Positions 37,854-45,491 of a DNA stretch of 64,000 nt are shown in pieces. The notes under the pieces are model-generated. The model had not been told where the DNA came from. It worked only from the letters and a program-made list of their open reading frames with translations, and did not search any database. The position numbers and the translations under genes are program-made. Positions within the stretch are counted from its first letter, which is position 1. Each line of letters begins with the position of its first letter. This stretch comes from MPNP01 sp026710155 (GTDB lineage Bacteria; Pseudomonadota; Alphaproteobacteria; Rhodobacterales; Rhodobacteraceae): assembly GCA_965200885.1 (NCBI GenBank), contig OZ241737.1:3162001-3226000 (forward strand), in the 5' to 3' direction.

Positions 37854-38828
37854 ATGGATATCAATGTAAAAGTAAACGTTCCGGCAATAGAAAAACTGAT
37901 TGAAGTTTCATCAAGCGGTATAGGGGCGGTTGCCGGTCCCATGCTGGCTCCCTGGAAAGCAAGTAGGGACGGAAAAGCAAGAATTGAATCAGCTAAAGCT
38001 GATATCCAGATCTCAGAACTTCAAGAAAAGGCCCTTTTGAAAGCCCGCAAGAGAATAGAACATTACGATCCCGAAGCCCAAAGCGGTAATTATCTTGATG
38101 GTTATGTTTCTGAGCGAATCCAGTTTCAGGAACAAAAAAGGCTTGCCAACATCAAATCAGTAACCCAGAAAACCGCCACTGAACTTGAAGGCAAGTTGGT
38201 TCCGGACCAGGAACCGGATCATGACTGGACTGCCAAATTTTTCAGTTCGATCCAAGATGTATCGTCTGAGGACATTCAGGCCCTGTGGGCCAAGATATTG
38301 GCCGGACAGATTGAAAGGCCTGGCAGCACATCCCTTCGTACCTTGGGTGTTCTTCAGGAAATGGATCGTGATACGGCCAAGCTCTTCAAAAAATTCTGCT
38401 CGATGTGCATTTTTCTGGAATTCAGTGAAAGTGAATTAATTGATGGGAGAATTTGTTCGCTTGGAAAAAATGCTGGTGAAAATTCGCTTCAATCTTTTGG
38501 CTTGGGTTTTGGGAAACTTAACCAGTTGCAAGAATACGGGTTGATAATTTCCGATTACAATTCCTGGAGGGTTTATTCTCTACCACAAATAGTAGAAGAA
38601 GGAGTATCTCTACCATTCCGTTTTCAGAACAGCTTTTGGTGTTTGAGACAGATCGATATCAATACACAAGTACAAGAAATCAAAATCCATGGCCCATCAC
38701 TGAGTATTTCAGGCCTGGAACTCTCCAGAGTTGTTGAATGCAAGCCAGCAGGTGAATTTATGCAAGAACTTCAGGGTTTCTTTCAAGCCACGAACCTTCG
38801 TATGATAAGGATGAAGCAAAAACAATGA
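37854..38828 (+). CDS. DUF2806 domain protein
   Basis: 324 residues. Begins MDINVKVNVPAIEKLIEVSS, with a short Gly/Ala/Pro-rich hydrophobic patch (GIGAVAGPMLAPW), a long charged helix, then the conserved DUF2806 block SSEDIQALWAKILAGQIERP and SLRTLGVLQEMDRDTAKLF. The family is uncharacterised. A truncated paralogue is at 32791. Its stop overlaps the next ATG (ATGA at 38825-38828), and the preceding gene is 19 bp away, so it is the centre of a three-gene unit set among defence-like genes. Confidence 0.7.
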   Translation: MDINVKVNVPAIEKLIEVSSSGIGAVAGPMLAPWKASRDGKARIESAKADIQISELQEKALLKARKRIEHYDPEAQSGNYLDGYVSERIQFQEQKRLANIKSVTQKTATELEGKLVPDQEPDHDWTAKFFSSIQDVSSEDIQALWAKILAGQIERPGSTSLRTLGVLQEMDRDTAKLFKKFCSMCIFLEFSESELIDGRICSLGKNAGENSLQSFGLGFGKLNQLQEYGLIISDYNSWRVYSLPQIVEEGVSLPFRFQNSFWCLRQIDINTQVQEIKIHGPSLSISGLELSRVVECKPAGEFMQELQGFFQATNLRMIRMKQKQ

Positions 38829-39111
38829 AGATCAAGAGGGACGGAAACGGTAGTAAGTATATCCAATGGGCTTCAGACCCTTCAGGAAACGGTTTGAAGC
38901 GAGCCTGGGTGCAGACCCGAAAGGAGAGAAGGATTGGGCCGGGACAGGGCGGTATTTGAATGTTGTTCGTTGTAATGAAGACAGCGGCAATCCTAGTGGG
39001 AACGATACTGACTTCCCGGTTTATTGCAATTTGCCAGATGAGCAAATTCTGTGGGCATTCATCAGCATGGTGAATGCAATAACCGGATGCAAGAAAACAG
39101 AATCGGACTGA
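38825..39111 (+). pseudogene. Third gene of the DUF2806 unit, frameshifted
   Basis: ATG 38825 overlaps the DUF2806 stop. MKIKRDGNGSKYIQWASDPS reads in the first frame; from about 38915 the sensible sequence is in another frame (GEKDWAGTGRYLNVVRCNED and LPDEQILWAFISMVNAITG). One indel joins them into a protein of about 95 residues. Either a pseudogene or a sequencing error. No family known. Confidence 0.45.
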
Positions 39112-39191
39112 TAACATGTACATCCCTGCTTTTTCCCAAATGCTTGTCAGGCAAAATATAATTTCAGGAACCGGCCATGGTGGAATATTTC

Positions 39192-39220
39192 TTGCCTCAA
39201 TTCGCTCTGGCCATTATATT
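39192..39220 (+). promoter_or_regulatory. Sigma70-type promoter candidate
   Basis: TTGCCT, 17-bp spacer, TATATT, ending 31 bp before the ATG of the 39251 gene. Related to the sites at 6110 and 44978 (TTGCC-N18-TATAT pattern, all with CCAT before the -10). Confidence 0.55.
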
Positions 39221-39250
39221 CCCTGAAAAGGAAAAGCTACAGGAATTACG

Positions 39251-39526
39251 ATGAAGGATATTGATAAGATTTTGAAACCATACGTCGAGAAACAACTGGC
39301 TCCTGCAACGATTGTCGATTTGTATTCGGAAGAGGCTGAAGATGTTGACAGTGATCCCATCCTCGAAATCAATGTGGTTTACGAGGCAAAAAACAACCTC
39401 ATTGATCCGGAAAAAGTCTTGGGATTGGCCCGGAGTTTGAGACAGCCTCTCAGTGAAATGGATTCGGACCCCTATCCTGTTTTTACATTCATGATTCCCG
39501 AAGAAGTAGACATTGCAACCGCGTGA
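39251..39526 (+). CDS. Small acidic protein paired with a HEPN gene
   Basis: 91 residues, strongly acidic in the middle (SEEAEDVDSDPILE). CAGGAATT precedes the ATG. The stop lies 14 bp inside the next gene, so translation is coupled. It is not an MNT nucleotidyltransferase by eye. Its size, charge and overlap with a HEPN gene make an antitoxin role plausible; the function is inferred from context. Confidence 0.5.
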   Translation: MKDIDKILKPYVEKQLAPATIVDLYSEEAEDVDSDPILEINVVYEAKNNLIDPEKVLGLARSLRQPLSEMDSDPYPVFTFMIPEEVDIATA

Positions 39527-40016
39527 TCTCATCGTCACTGCCAAGCGATTGGTAGGAAGAAGCCGTACAGGCCAGTCAAGGCAGGCGGATCTCAAGAGGG
39601 CCTTGAGCACCGCCTACTTTGCAATGTTCCATGCCGTCTGCCGGCATTGTGCGGATTGCTTTGTCGGGAAGACCACAACCAACAGGAGTTTATCGGCTTG
39701 GACGCAGGCCTATCGTTCTGTCAACCACGGACATGCCAAAACACAGTACGGAAAAAAAGCAGTAATGAATGATTTTCCTGCAGATATCCAGAATTTTGCC
39801 AGCAAGTTTGTCGAACTCCAGAAAAAACGCCATCAGGCTGACTACGATCCCATACACAAGTTCAAGCGTCACGACGTTTTGAATGAGATTTATGCTGCCG
39901 AGGTTGCGATCAAGCAACTGCAGGCATTAGGCATTAGGCATCAAGGACAAAAGGGCATTTGCTGTCTGGACTGCAATGACAACAAGATAAATAGTCCATT
40001 ACCCCCTCCTCAGTGA
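39513..40016 (+). CDS. HEPN-domain-like protein
   Basis: 167 residues from TTG 39513 (the only in-frame start with the full domain). Pattern typical of HEPN proteins: RDLIVTAKRLVG, RQADLKRALSTAYFAMFHAV (the A-Y-F/Y-A-x-F-H helix), WTQAYRSVNHGHA, then LQKKRHQADYDP and a final helix AEVAIKQLQALG. HEPN proteins are often RNases in toxin-antitoxin or abortive-infection systems. It overlaps the 39251 gene by 14 bp. A consensus R-x4-6-H nuclease motif is not obvious, so activity is uncertain. Confidence 0.6.
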   Translation: MQPRDLIVTAKRLVGRSRTGQSRQADLKRALSTAYFAMFHAVCRHCADCFVGKTTTNRSLSAWTQAYRSVNHGHAKTQYGKKAVMNDFPADIQNFASKFVELQKKRHQADYDPIHKFKRHDVLNEIYAAEVAIKQLQALGIRHQGQKGICCLDCNDNKINSPLPPPQ

Positions 40017-40138
40017 AAACAGATTGCCACATTCATTATCCAGACGTCCCTCTCGGATATTGCAGGATTCCGCCCTGATTCCCATATATCCTAACCATTG
40101 TGACAAACTGGACGAAAGGGGAGCTGCATCATGGATGA

Positions 40139-40219
40139 AAACCGGGCCCGGTCGTCATGCTGCGGGGACTGTAACGATTCCGGGCCATCCAGCCCGGATA
40201 CGACCCGGGGGGGATTTGT
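40139..40219 (+). mobile_element. IS4 (Tn5-like) right-end scrap
   Basis: About 80 bp matching the 3' terminus of the copy at 45492 (CGGTCGTCATGCTGCGGGGA and the ending TGTGTGAATCCAGTAG). Nothing else of the element remains here. Confidence 0.6.
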
Positions 40220-40301
40220 GTGAATCCAGTAGCCTGACCACTTGGTCTACTCATGGCAGCCCTGCTGAAATTGAAAATGAGTAATGAAAAAGAATACCTG
40301 C

Positions 40302-41390
40302 TTAGAAAGAATAAGGGAATGAGTGCTTAATAACCCCTGCATCATAATCGTCAATTGATATTACAATTCCTTTGCGACAGGCAGTCTGTATTGCTTCAAT
40401 GACCTTCAAGGATTGAAGCCCTTCCCTGCCCGAAACAAGTGGCTTGGATTTTCCCCTGATAACATCAGCAAAATGTGAAATTTGATTCACCAGAGGGTCT
40501 GAAGACCCTCTGGTCAAAGAAGTTGCCGATATTGGCGTCCACCAGTCACGCAATCCTTCACGATGAGTCCATAGACGCAAATCTGGTAATGATAATGAAC
40601 CATGCGATCCTCCAATCCAATAACTGCTTTCGGAAGTTGGCGGATAAATGGGGTATTCACCCGAAGTTAACTCCCAACTCCAGGGTGCCACAATGCTGTC
40701 AGAAACGGTAACCGTTCCAATGGCACCATTGTTGAATTTCAATATCGCTGCGGCAATATCCTCATTTTCGTATCCCCTCATGGAGGGAGCAGAAAGGCCT
40801 TGAACTGTTTCCACATCACCACATAGGTATCGTATCAGATCAATATCATGTGCCAAGTTGACTGAAATTGGTCCTGCGCCAAATTTTTTTCGCCAGGGAG
40901 CATTATCAAAATAATTGTCAGGTTTGTAAAACCATGTATTGATATGCACAGCCCTGATGTTTCCTATTTCACCATTGGAAATTACTTCCCTTGCTTTGCA
41001 TATGATGGGATTGAACCGTCGGTGATGACCAACCATAAGCGGCACGCCCTTGCTCTCTGCTTCCAAGACCAAACCGTTACATTCACGAAAGGTGGTTCCA
41101 AGTGGTTTTTCAACAAGTACAGGACATCCTTGCCTAATACATGCTAGCCCCTGGGATACATGCAATGTCGTAGGTGTTGCTAGGATTACACCATCTGGTG
41201 AATGCTCTGCAAACAACTCGTCCAAAGTAACATGGCAAGGTATGTTGAGGTTAGCTGCATAATTCTGCCCTTCTTTATCGGTTTCCATGATGGCACATAG
41301 CGTAATTCCTGGTAATTGGTCTATTGCATCAGCATGCCGCCTGCCAGCAAGACCAATACCCGCTATAGCCATTCGTAATGTCTCGGACAT
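40302..41390 (-). CDS. Gfo/Idh/MocA-family NAD(P)-dependent oxidoreductase
   Basis: 362 residues. Rossmann start RMAIAGIGLAGRRHADAI, DGVILATPTTLHV (about 66-78), the family's PVLVEKPLGTT (E-K-P about 94-97), MVGHHRRFNP, and PISVNLAHDIDLIRYL, where the H-D-x-D patch (about 179-183) is the usual catalytic site. Such enzymes oxidise or reduce sugars, for instance UDP-sugars of surface polysaccharides or inositols. The frame is complete. No partner gene is adjacent, so the substrate cannot be told. Confidence 0.8.
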   Translation of the reverse strand: MSETLRMAIAGIGLAGRRHADAIDQLPGITLCAIMETDKEGQNYAANLNIPCHVTLDELFAEHSPDGVILATPTTLHVSQGLACIRQGCPVLVEKPLGTTFRECNGLVLEAESKGVPLMVGHHRRFNPIICKAREVISNGEIGNIRAVHINTWFYKPDNYFDNAPWRKKFGAGPISVNLAHDIDLIRYLCGDVETVQGLSAPSMRGYENEDIAAAILKFNNGAIGTVTVSDSIVAPWSWELTSGEYPIYPPTSESSYWIGGSHGSLSLPDLRLWTHREGLRDWWTPISATSLTRGSSDPLVNQISHFADVIRGKSKPLVSGREGLQSLKVIEAIQTACRKGIVISIDDYDAGVIKHSFPYSF

Positions 41391-41487
41391 GAGTACTTTT
41401 CTTGAAAAAACAGCTGGATTTCAATGCAAGTCAAGAATCGAAAAATCTTGCATTCGACATTAATTCGATATTGTGATTCACTCAGTT

Positions 41488-42297
41488 TCAATAACCGGTT
41501 GACACAAGAGGCCTACCAATTCTTGCATCCTGAATTGCAGAAACCAAATGTGCCATTCTGTTGTTGTCGCTTGGATGGGTTTGCAAAAAACTGACAGTAT
41601 AAATCCCCATATTGGCTTGTCGGGCGCTTTCGCGTGTGGCTCTTACGAGAAAATCCTGCATTGCCTCAGGCCTGTAACCAGCATACAGAAGAATATAAAC
41701 CGCTGCCCGATCAGCCTCCAGTTCCATCTCCGGACTATAGGCTGTTGCCCCGAACCCGGCACCCAAATCTGCCCAATATTGTTGACTTTCGGGGGTGGCA
41801 TTGTCAGAAACCAATGCTAGGGCAATACTTTGCCCAATCAAGGCGTTCATATATTTTTTGTCTACATGAACAAACATGACGTGGGCAAACTCGTGAGCCA
41901 GTACAGCTGCAACTTCATCATCTGAACCCGAGATGTTTATCAAACCACCAAATAAGTGAATATCACTGTTCTCATCCGCTGCTGCGTTGATTTGTGGATT
42001 ATTTTGATGAATATAAATTGCGGATCTCTGTATCAGGTCGCAATGATATTGTGATCTTTGAAGATCCAGGCAAACCCTGTAGCTTGCTGACCTGATTCTC
42101 GGTGCAATTCGATTCACGGTAGCTTGCATACGAAATGGATGTATGTCCCGAGGTGGTGACAGGTAAGTTTCATTCAGTATTCTATTGGCTTCTACATATT
42201 GTTCATGACTGGGTTCATTAATTTCAATGGACTCCATACAACCAGAAATTGTTGACGCCATGATTGCGAATAAAATGATGGAAAGTGGTTTCTTCAT
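41488..42297 (-). CDS. M48-family metalloprotease lipoprotein
   Basis: 269 residues from ATG 42297. Lipoprotein signal with lipobox STISGC (Cys about 20). Zinc site HEFAH (about 134-138) and the third ligand in EMELEADRAAVYILL, the Glu of M48 proteases. FGGLINISGSDDEVAAVLA is conserved ahead of it. Family members such as LoiP and BepA degrade or assemble outer-membrane proteins in the periplasm. No TPR domain is present. Anchoring to the outer membrane is likely. Intact and transcribed alone. Confidence 0.85.
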   Translation of the reverse strand: MKKPLSIILFAIMASTISGCMESIEINEPSHEQYVEANRILNETYLSPPRDIHPFRMQATVNRIAPRIRSASYRVCLDLQRSQYHCDLIQRSAIYIHQNNPQINAAADENSDIHLFGGLINISGSDDEVAAVLAHEFAHVMFVHVDKKYMNALIGQSIALALVSDNATPESQQYWADLGAGFGATAYSPEMELEADRAAVYILLYAGYRPEAMQDFLVRATRESARQANMGIYTVSFLQTHPSDNNRMAHLVSAIQDARIGRPLVSTGY

Positions 42298-42466
42298 TGT
42301 TGTCAGCATTACAGATGTTTGATTAGGGTAAATTCCTGTTGGATTGAGATTTATTATTTTCTTATTTCAGATTTACAACCAAAATTATCCAACAACCCCT
42401 TTAATAATTAGGAGTTTGGAAATTTCCTAACCGATTGAAAGAGGTTTGGAGGAAAGGTCTGAAAAT

Positions 42467-42725
42467 TCACGAATTCAGTCTAATGGCCTTCCTTTTCAAC
42501 CGTTCGTTCATTTGCTTATCCGCCTCATCCGTGCCATCATGAAAGGTCCCAAACCACTTGTCAAAAGGGAAAATTCCATCCGAATAATTCACCTCAAAAT
42601 ATTTGTGATGGAGGTAATGCGCAAAACAATGGGTATCAATTGGACCCTTTCCTTCTATGACGATCTTGTCAAAACCAGTATGGTCAGGTCCCGGAGACAA
42701 GCCTGCATGAAACAGCTGATTTATG
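42467..42725 (-). pseudogene. Sterol desaturase/fatty-acid hydroxylase, C-terminal fragment
   Basis: Reads NQLFHAGLSP, HTGFDKIVIEG and FAHYLHHKYFEVNYSD, then FPFDKWFGTFHDGTDEA. The His cluster H-x3-HH is one of the di-iron motifs of this membrane family. The frame runs back exactly into the border of hsdS cassette B at 42725/42726, and the N-terminal membrane part is not found on the other side. The gene was therefore cut by the cassette together with a deletion. Confidence 0.6.
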
Positions 42726-43336
42726 CGGGATTACATATTTGATTAAGCACGCCTGAAGCGATCAATCCACCAGTTTGTCGAGGTAATACTCAAACTGCTT
42801 CTGCCTCAATTCTATTTCCCTCGCCAATTCCCTCGCCTGACCCTCCCAGCAACCCAGTCGTTCAACAATCCTCGCCTGTTCCTCGATGGGGGGGGGTGGC
42901 TGATTTCAAGATTTTCAAGAACCGCCTTCCGAAGCCCCGGAATGGCATGCCCCCTTCCCGATTGGGATGACATGAGAATTCCCTGCCTCTTCTTCAATAC
43001 ATGAAACAGGTGTTTTGTCAGAACATCGGGCGTTTTCGACGCTGCAACACAACAATGGGCTCCTGCCCAAAACCGAATCGGCATGAAATTCACATGGCCG
43101 GCCGATGCACCGCCCTGGCTAATGGCAATGGAATCAGGTTCGGCGTTGAATTGATTGTGACGGCCGGATGGCTTGACACCCCCGTTCATGACAGGATACT
43201 CCCCTGTCATGACCATGGAGGTTTTATTCAACTGGGTTCCAATCCGGATATCTGCGACATCTCCAAGTTTCATCAGGTGGGATTATACGGATCGGGAGGG
43301 AAATTGCAAAAATGCTTAATCAAATATGTAATCCCG
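42726..43336 (-). mobile_element. hsdS cassette B with perfect 24-bp inverted ends
   Basis: 611 bp. Bases 42726-42749 and 43313-43336 are exact inverted copies, identical to the ends of cassette A. The first and last ~100 bp inside also match cassette A, while the centre encodes a different target-recognition domain. It truncates a desaturase gene. Confidence 0.7.
42762..43273 (-). pseudogene. hsdS: Type I restriction specificity subunit, single-TRD form (cassette B)
   Basis: MKLGDVADIRIGTQLNKTSM, YPVMNGGVKPSGRHNQFN, SIAISQGGASAGHVNF, HCCVAASKTPDVLTKHLFHV, and SGRGHAIPGLRKAVLENLEI form a complete recognition domain. A C9 run (42888-42896 as G9) at the Pro-Pro-Ile-Glu-Glu-Gln point shifts the frame. 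With seven C the end would read EEQARIVERLGCWEG and EIELRQKQFEYYLDKLVD. Only the tract separates it from an open frame of about 170 residues. This recognition domain is unlike that in cassette A. Confidence 0.75.
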
Positions 43337-43409
43337 TTTTTTTATGGGAATTATGTTGCTATTCCCTATTCAGGGTTACGCCGAGAATCGTTAAAAAGAC
43401 ACCTTAAGG

Positions 43410-43620
43410 ATTGACTTTCACCTCCCCCCGTGTCTGTATGAAGTGGTAAAGGGTCGGGCGGGTGACTCCAGTGATCTTGGCAATCGAGCTCTTGGAGACA
43501 CCCGGCTTGAGAGACCGCAGGATTTCCTCCTCACTTCAATCCAAACGTGACTGTCCATGCCCTTTCGGTCGTCCCAGTTTTTTCGTGATGCATATGCCCG
43601 AGCCAACCCTCGAGACTGTG
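43410..43620 (-). pseudogene. Serine recombinase C-terminal remnant
   Basis: Across two frame breaks: GLARAYASRKN, GRPKGHGQSRLD, SEEEILRSLKPGVSKSSIAK and TRPTLYHFIQTRG, the hinge and helix-turn-helix of a resolvase. The catalytic domain is missing. It differs from the intact recombinase at 36728. Confidence 0.5.
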
Positions 43621-43660
43621 AAAAAATTGGATGATCAGTTGTTGGGGCGCTTTTTCCCGG

Positions 43661-43876
43661 TCACAAAACATCAGCCAATTTGACTGGAAACCGGGGCATT
43701 TTCCTGGTCAAAACACACTCCTCCCCAGAAAAAACCGCATGCCAATCCCCCGTTTTCTCACTGGGAATCCTGAGGTTGAGGGTGGTCCTGAGGGAAAGAT
43801 AACGCCGGGGCGTGGTTGATGGAATCACCAGTGGACAACCACCTGCGGCAAGGAGGTGTTCCATCCTACCGTCCAA
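43661..43876 (-). pseudogene. Unassigned protein remnant
   Basis: 71 codons on the minus strand including GGCPLVIPSTTPRRYLSLRT and LNLRIPSEKTGDWHAVFSGE. The phrase PSEKTGDWH recalls an uncharacterised protein seen beside mobile elements, but I cannot name it. No ribosome site; probably the front of a broken gene. Confidence 0.3.
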
Positions 43877-43908
43877 GCTGGTTCCCGGTTGTAACCCGGA
43901 TTTCTCTT

Positions 43909-44083
43909 ATACCATTTCTTAAAAGTAATGACTCATGGCAGAATATAAAAAGTCTTCGAGACATCCACCTCAGAAACAACACTTTCAAGCCATTAACAAA
44001 GGTATGTTGATACTGTAAGTTCTAGAAAAATTGGAAGAATAATTTGGAGATACCTATTGATGGTTACTTTTGAGAAATGGTAT
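43909..44083. repeat. MITE-3 copy
   Basis: 175 bp with inverted ends ATACCATTTCTTAAAAGTAA and TTACTTTTGAGAAATGGTAT, followed by TA. Ends and the adjoining GACTCATGG and TTGATGG are shared with the copy at 55182. Probably mobilised by an IS630/Tc1-type transposase. Confidence 0.6.
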
Positions 44084-44177
44084 TACATCACAAAATGTTG
44101 CATTTGTCCAATCCCTCCATCATGGAGATCCTGAATATTGACTTCAGAAAGCCATTTGGCAATGGTTATTTTCCGGA

Positions 44178-44429
44178 ATGGATACCACCATGATCCAAAA
44201 GCCTGACTATCTGGAAAGGCGTGTTGAGGATTTAAGAAAATGGAATTGGAAATTGTACCTTGATTCAAAATTCAACACATTCTCCAAATCTATTCTTGAT
44301 GAAAACGGGGAATTGGAGGATACATCCTCCAATCGATTAGTAAGCTTGGGATTAATCCCATTTTTCCAATTGCAATTCCGTTGGGAAAGTTTAAATCCAT
44401 TTAACCGGAATGATCCAGATTGGGTGTAG
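44178..44429 (+). CDS. Small protein of unknown function
   Basis: 83 residues from ATG 44178 (ATG 44190 also possible). Charged, Trp-rich N-terminus (LERRVEDLRKWNWKLYLDSK) and an aromatic C-terminus (FFQLQFRWESLNPFN). It lies 35 bp upstream of the ApeA-like remnant in the same direction. No signal peptide or membrane segment. Could be the remains of a larger gene. Confidence 0.35.
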   Translation: MDTTMIQKPDYLERRVEDLRKWNWKLYLDSKFNTFSKSILDENGELEDTSSNRLVSLGLIPFFQLQFRWESLNPFNRNDPDWV

Positions 44430-44464
44430 CCCCACTCAATATTAATGGTTGGAGGGCTTGAAGA

Positions 44465-44646
44465 TTGGATTTGGACCAGAATTCAAATTACGAATGGATT
44501 TGGACTTTTTGGTTTCCTGATGGAGAAAAGGACAGATTATCCGGCAAGGTTACCTATTCTCCGGAGCAAGGCATCAAACTGAAACTGATGTTTTCCGGAG
44601 AACATGGGTTAATTCATGATGTAAATAACGGTTTCCTGTCAAAGGC
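44465..44646 (+). pseudogene. ApeA-like N-terminal domain, cut by IS4
   Basis: NYEWIWTFWFPDGEKDRLSG and KVTYSPEQGIKLKLMFSGEH look like the beta-rich N-terminal domain of ApeA, an anti-phage HEPN protein (pattern: aromatic-x-P-x-G, then G-x-h-x-h-s-P-E-x-G-I-x-L-x-L). The frame is lost where the IS4 left end begins (44647), so the HEPN part is missing. The resemblance is by eye only. Confidence 0.35.
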
Positions 44647-44870
44647 TACCATATTCACACATCTTTTTTTAGTTGGTCTCTGCCTTTTCACCTGCGATTT
44701 GATTCTCTCTGACCGCCATTGAATTGAAGCAGGAGATTGACAAATGGAACAGGAGGTATCATCCCTTGGGAGACTGTCGCCCGGGTTCGGCCGGGGTACT
44801 GGTCAGGGTTTCCCATGACCATGCCGTATAGGGTGATGCCGGCAGGCTGTCTGCTGGTCTTTGATGTGGA
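44647..44870 (+). mobile_element. IS4 (Tn5-like) 5' remnant with internal deletion
   Basis: Left end CTACCATATTCACACATC and leader, then a jump to an internal part (matching 20357-20440 of another copy). The transposase is destroyed. Confidence 0.55.
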
Positions 44871-44929
44871 TTGGTGAAATTTTGATCTTTTCCCCGGATC
44901 ACGGAATCCCCGACTAAGTCTCTTTGGTA

Positions 44930-44968
44930 TTTACTGAATGAAGTGCGGGATTCCCCCACCATTCAGTA
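44930..44968. promoter_or_regulatory. Hairpin before a promoter-like site
   Basis: Ten-bp inverted repeat TTACTGAATG/CATTCAGTAA separated by about 19 bases. It is just upstream of the -35-like TTGCCA at 44978, so an operator is possible; a relic repeat end is equally possible. Confidence 0.3.
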
Positions 44969-44977
44969 ACATTATCA

Positions 44978-45006
44978 TTGCCAAATCACCCTTCAACCAT
45001 TATATT
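44978..45006 (+). promoter_or_regulatory. Orphan sigma70-type promoter candidate
   Basis: TTGCCA, 17-bp spacer, TATATT, sharing TTGCCAAATCACC with the site at 6110. The gene it drove has been replaced by IS debris. Confidence 0.4.
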
Positions 45007-45067
45007 CAGGGACAACAGGAAGGATACGAAGAATGTAGGAATTGGTGACAGTTGGGGAAACCCAGGT

Positions 45068-45490
45068 TTAATCCGGGATCCGGCCTAGATGACAGGATGG
45101 GAGGCCTCCTTTCCCGGGGTGATGCGCACAGGCCTGAGGGGAATGGGGCGAACCGTTTCCCAGGCCATGTTTCCTACGGCTTACGCCGGGTCTTGCGGCC
45201 GAAGCTGGTCTCCACCGCGGTTTCGACCCGGAGCACGTGCCGGAGTGGGCCTGCAGCCGAAACACCTGATGGACCCGGCGCCGATGAAGGTCATGAGGCA
45301 TCTTGAACGGGAAACAGCCCCGGTCTATGATCACTATGTCCCCCTTACGGAGACTAGAAAAATGTCCCCTGACCGAAGTCCGTCCGCAGGCATGGGAAGA
45401 GAGCGGGAAGGCAAGCGGCACTTCGTCCCCGGTCCGTGGAGGCAGGAGACCAGCCCCTGGGGAAAGTGGGCTCCCCCGCCGGCCAGTGGC
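45068..45490 (-). pseudogene. DruA-IS transposase fragment, degraded
   Basis: Minus-strand pieces GGAHFPQGLVSCLHG, SSHACGRTSVRGHFSSLRKG, DIVIIDRGCFPFKMPHDL and HQVFRLQAHSGT match the catalytic middle of the DruA-IS transposase. Both ends are lost, and an IS4 was inserted at its 5' side (45492). Confidence 0.6.
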
Positions 45491-45491
45491 C

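Noticed and set aside
44840..44880. LysM tail (GDCL-VFDVDW-like reading)
   Set aside because: Alignment with 20357-20440 shows that it is internal IS4 sequence.
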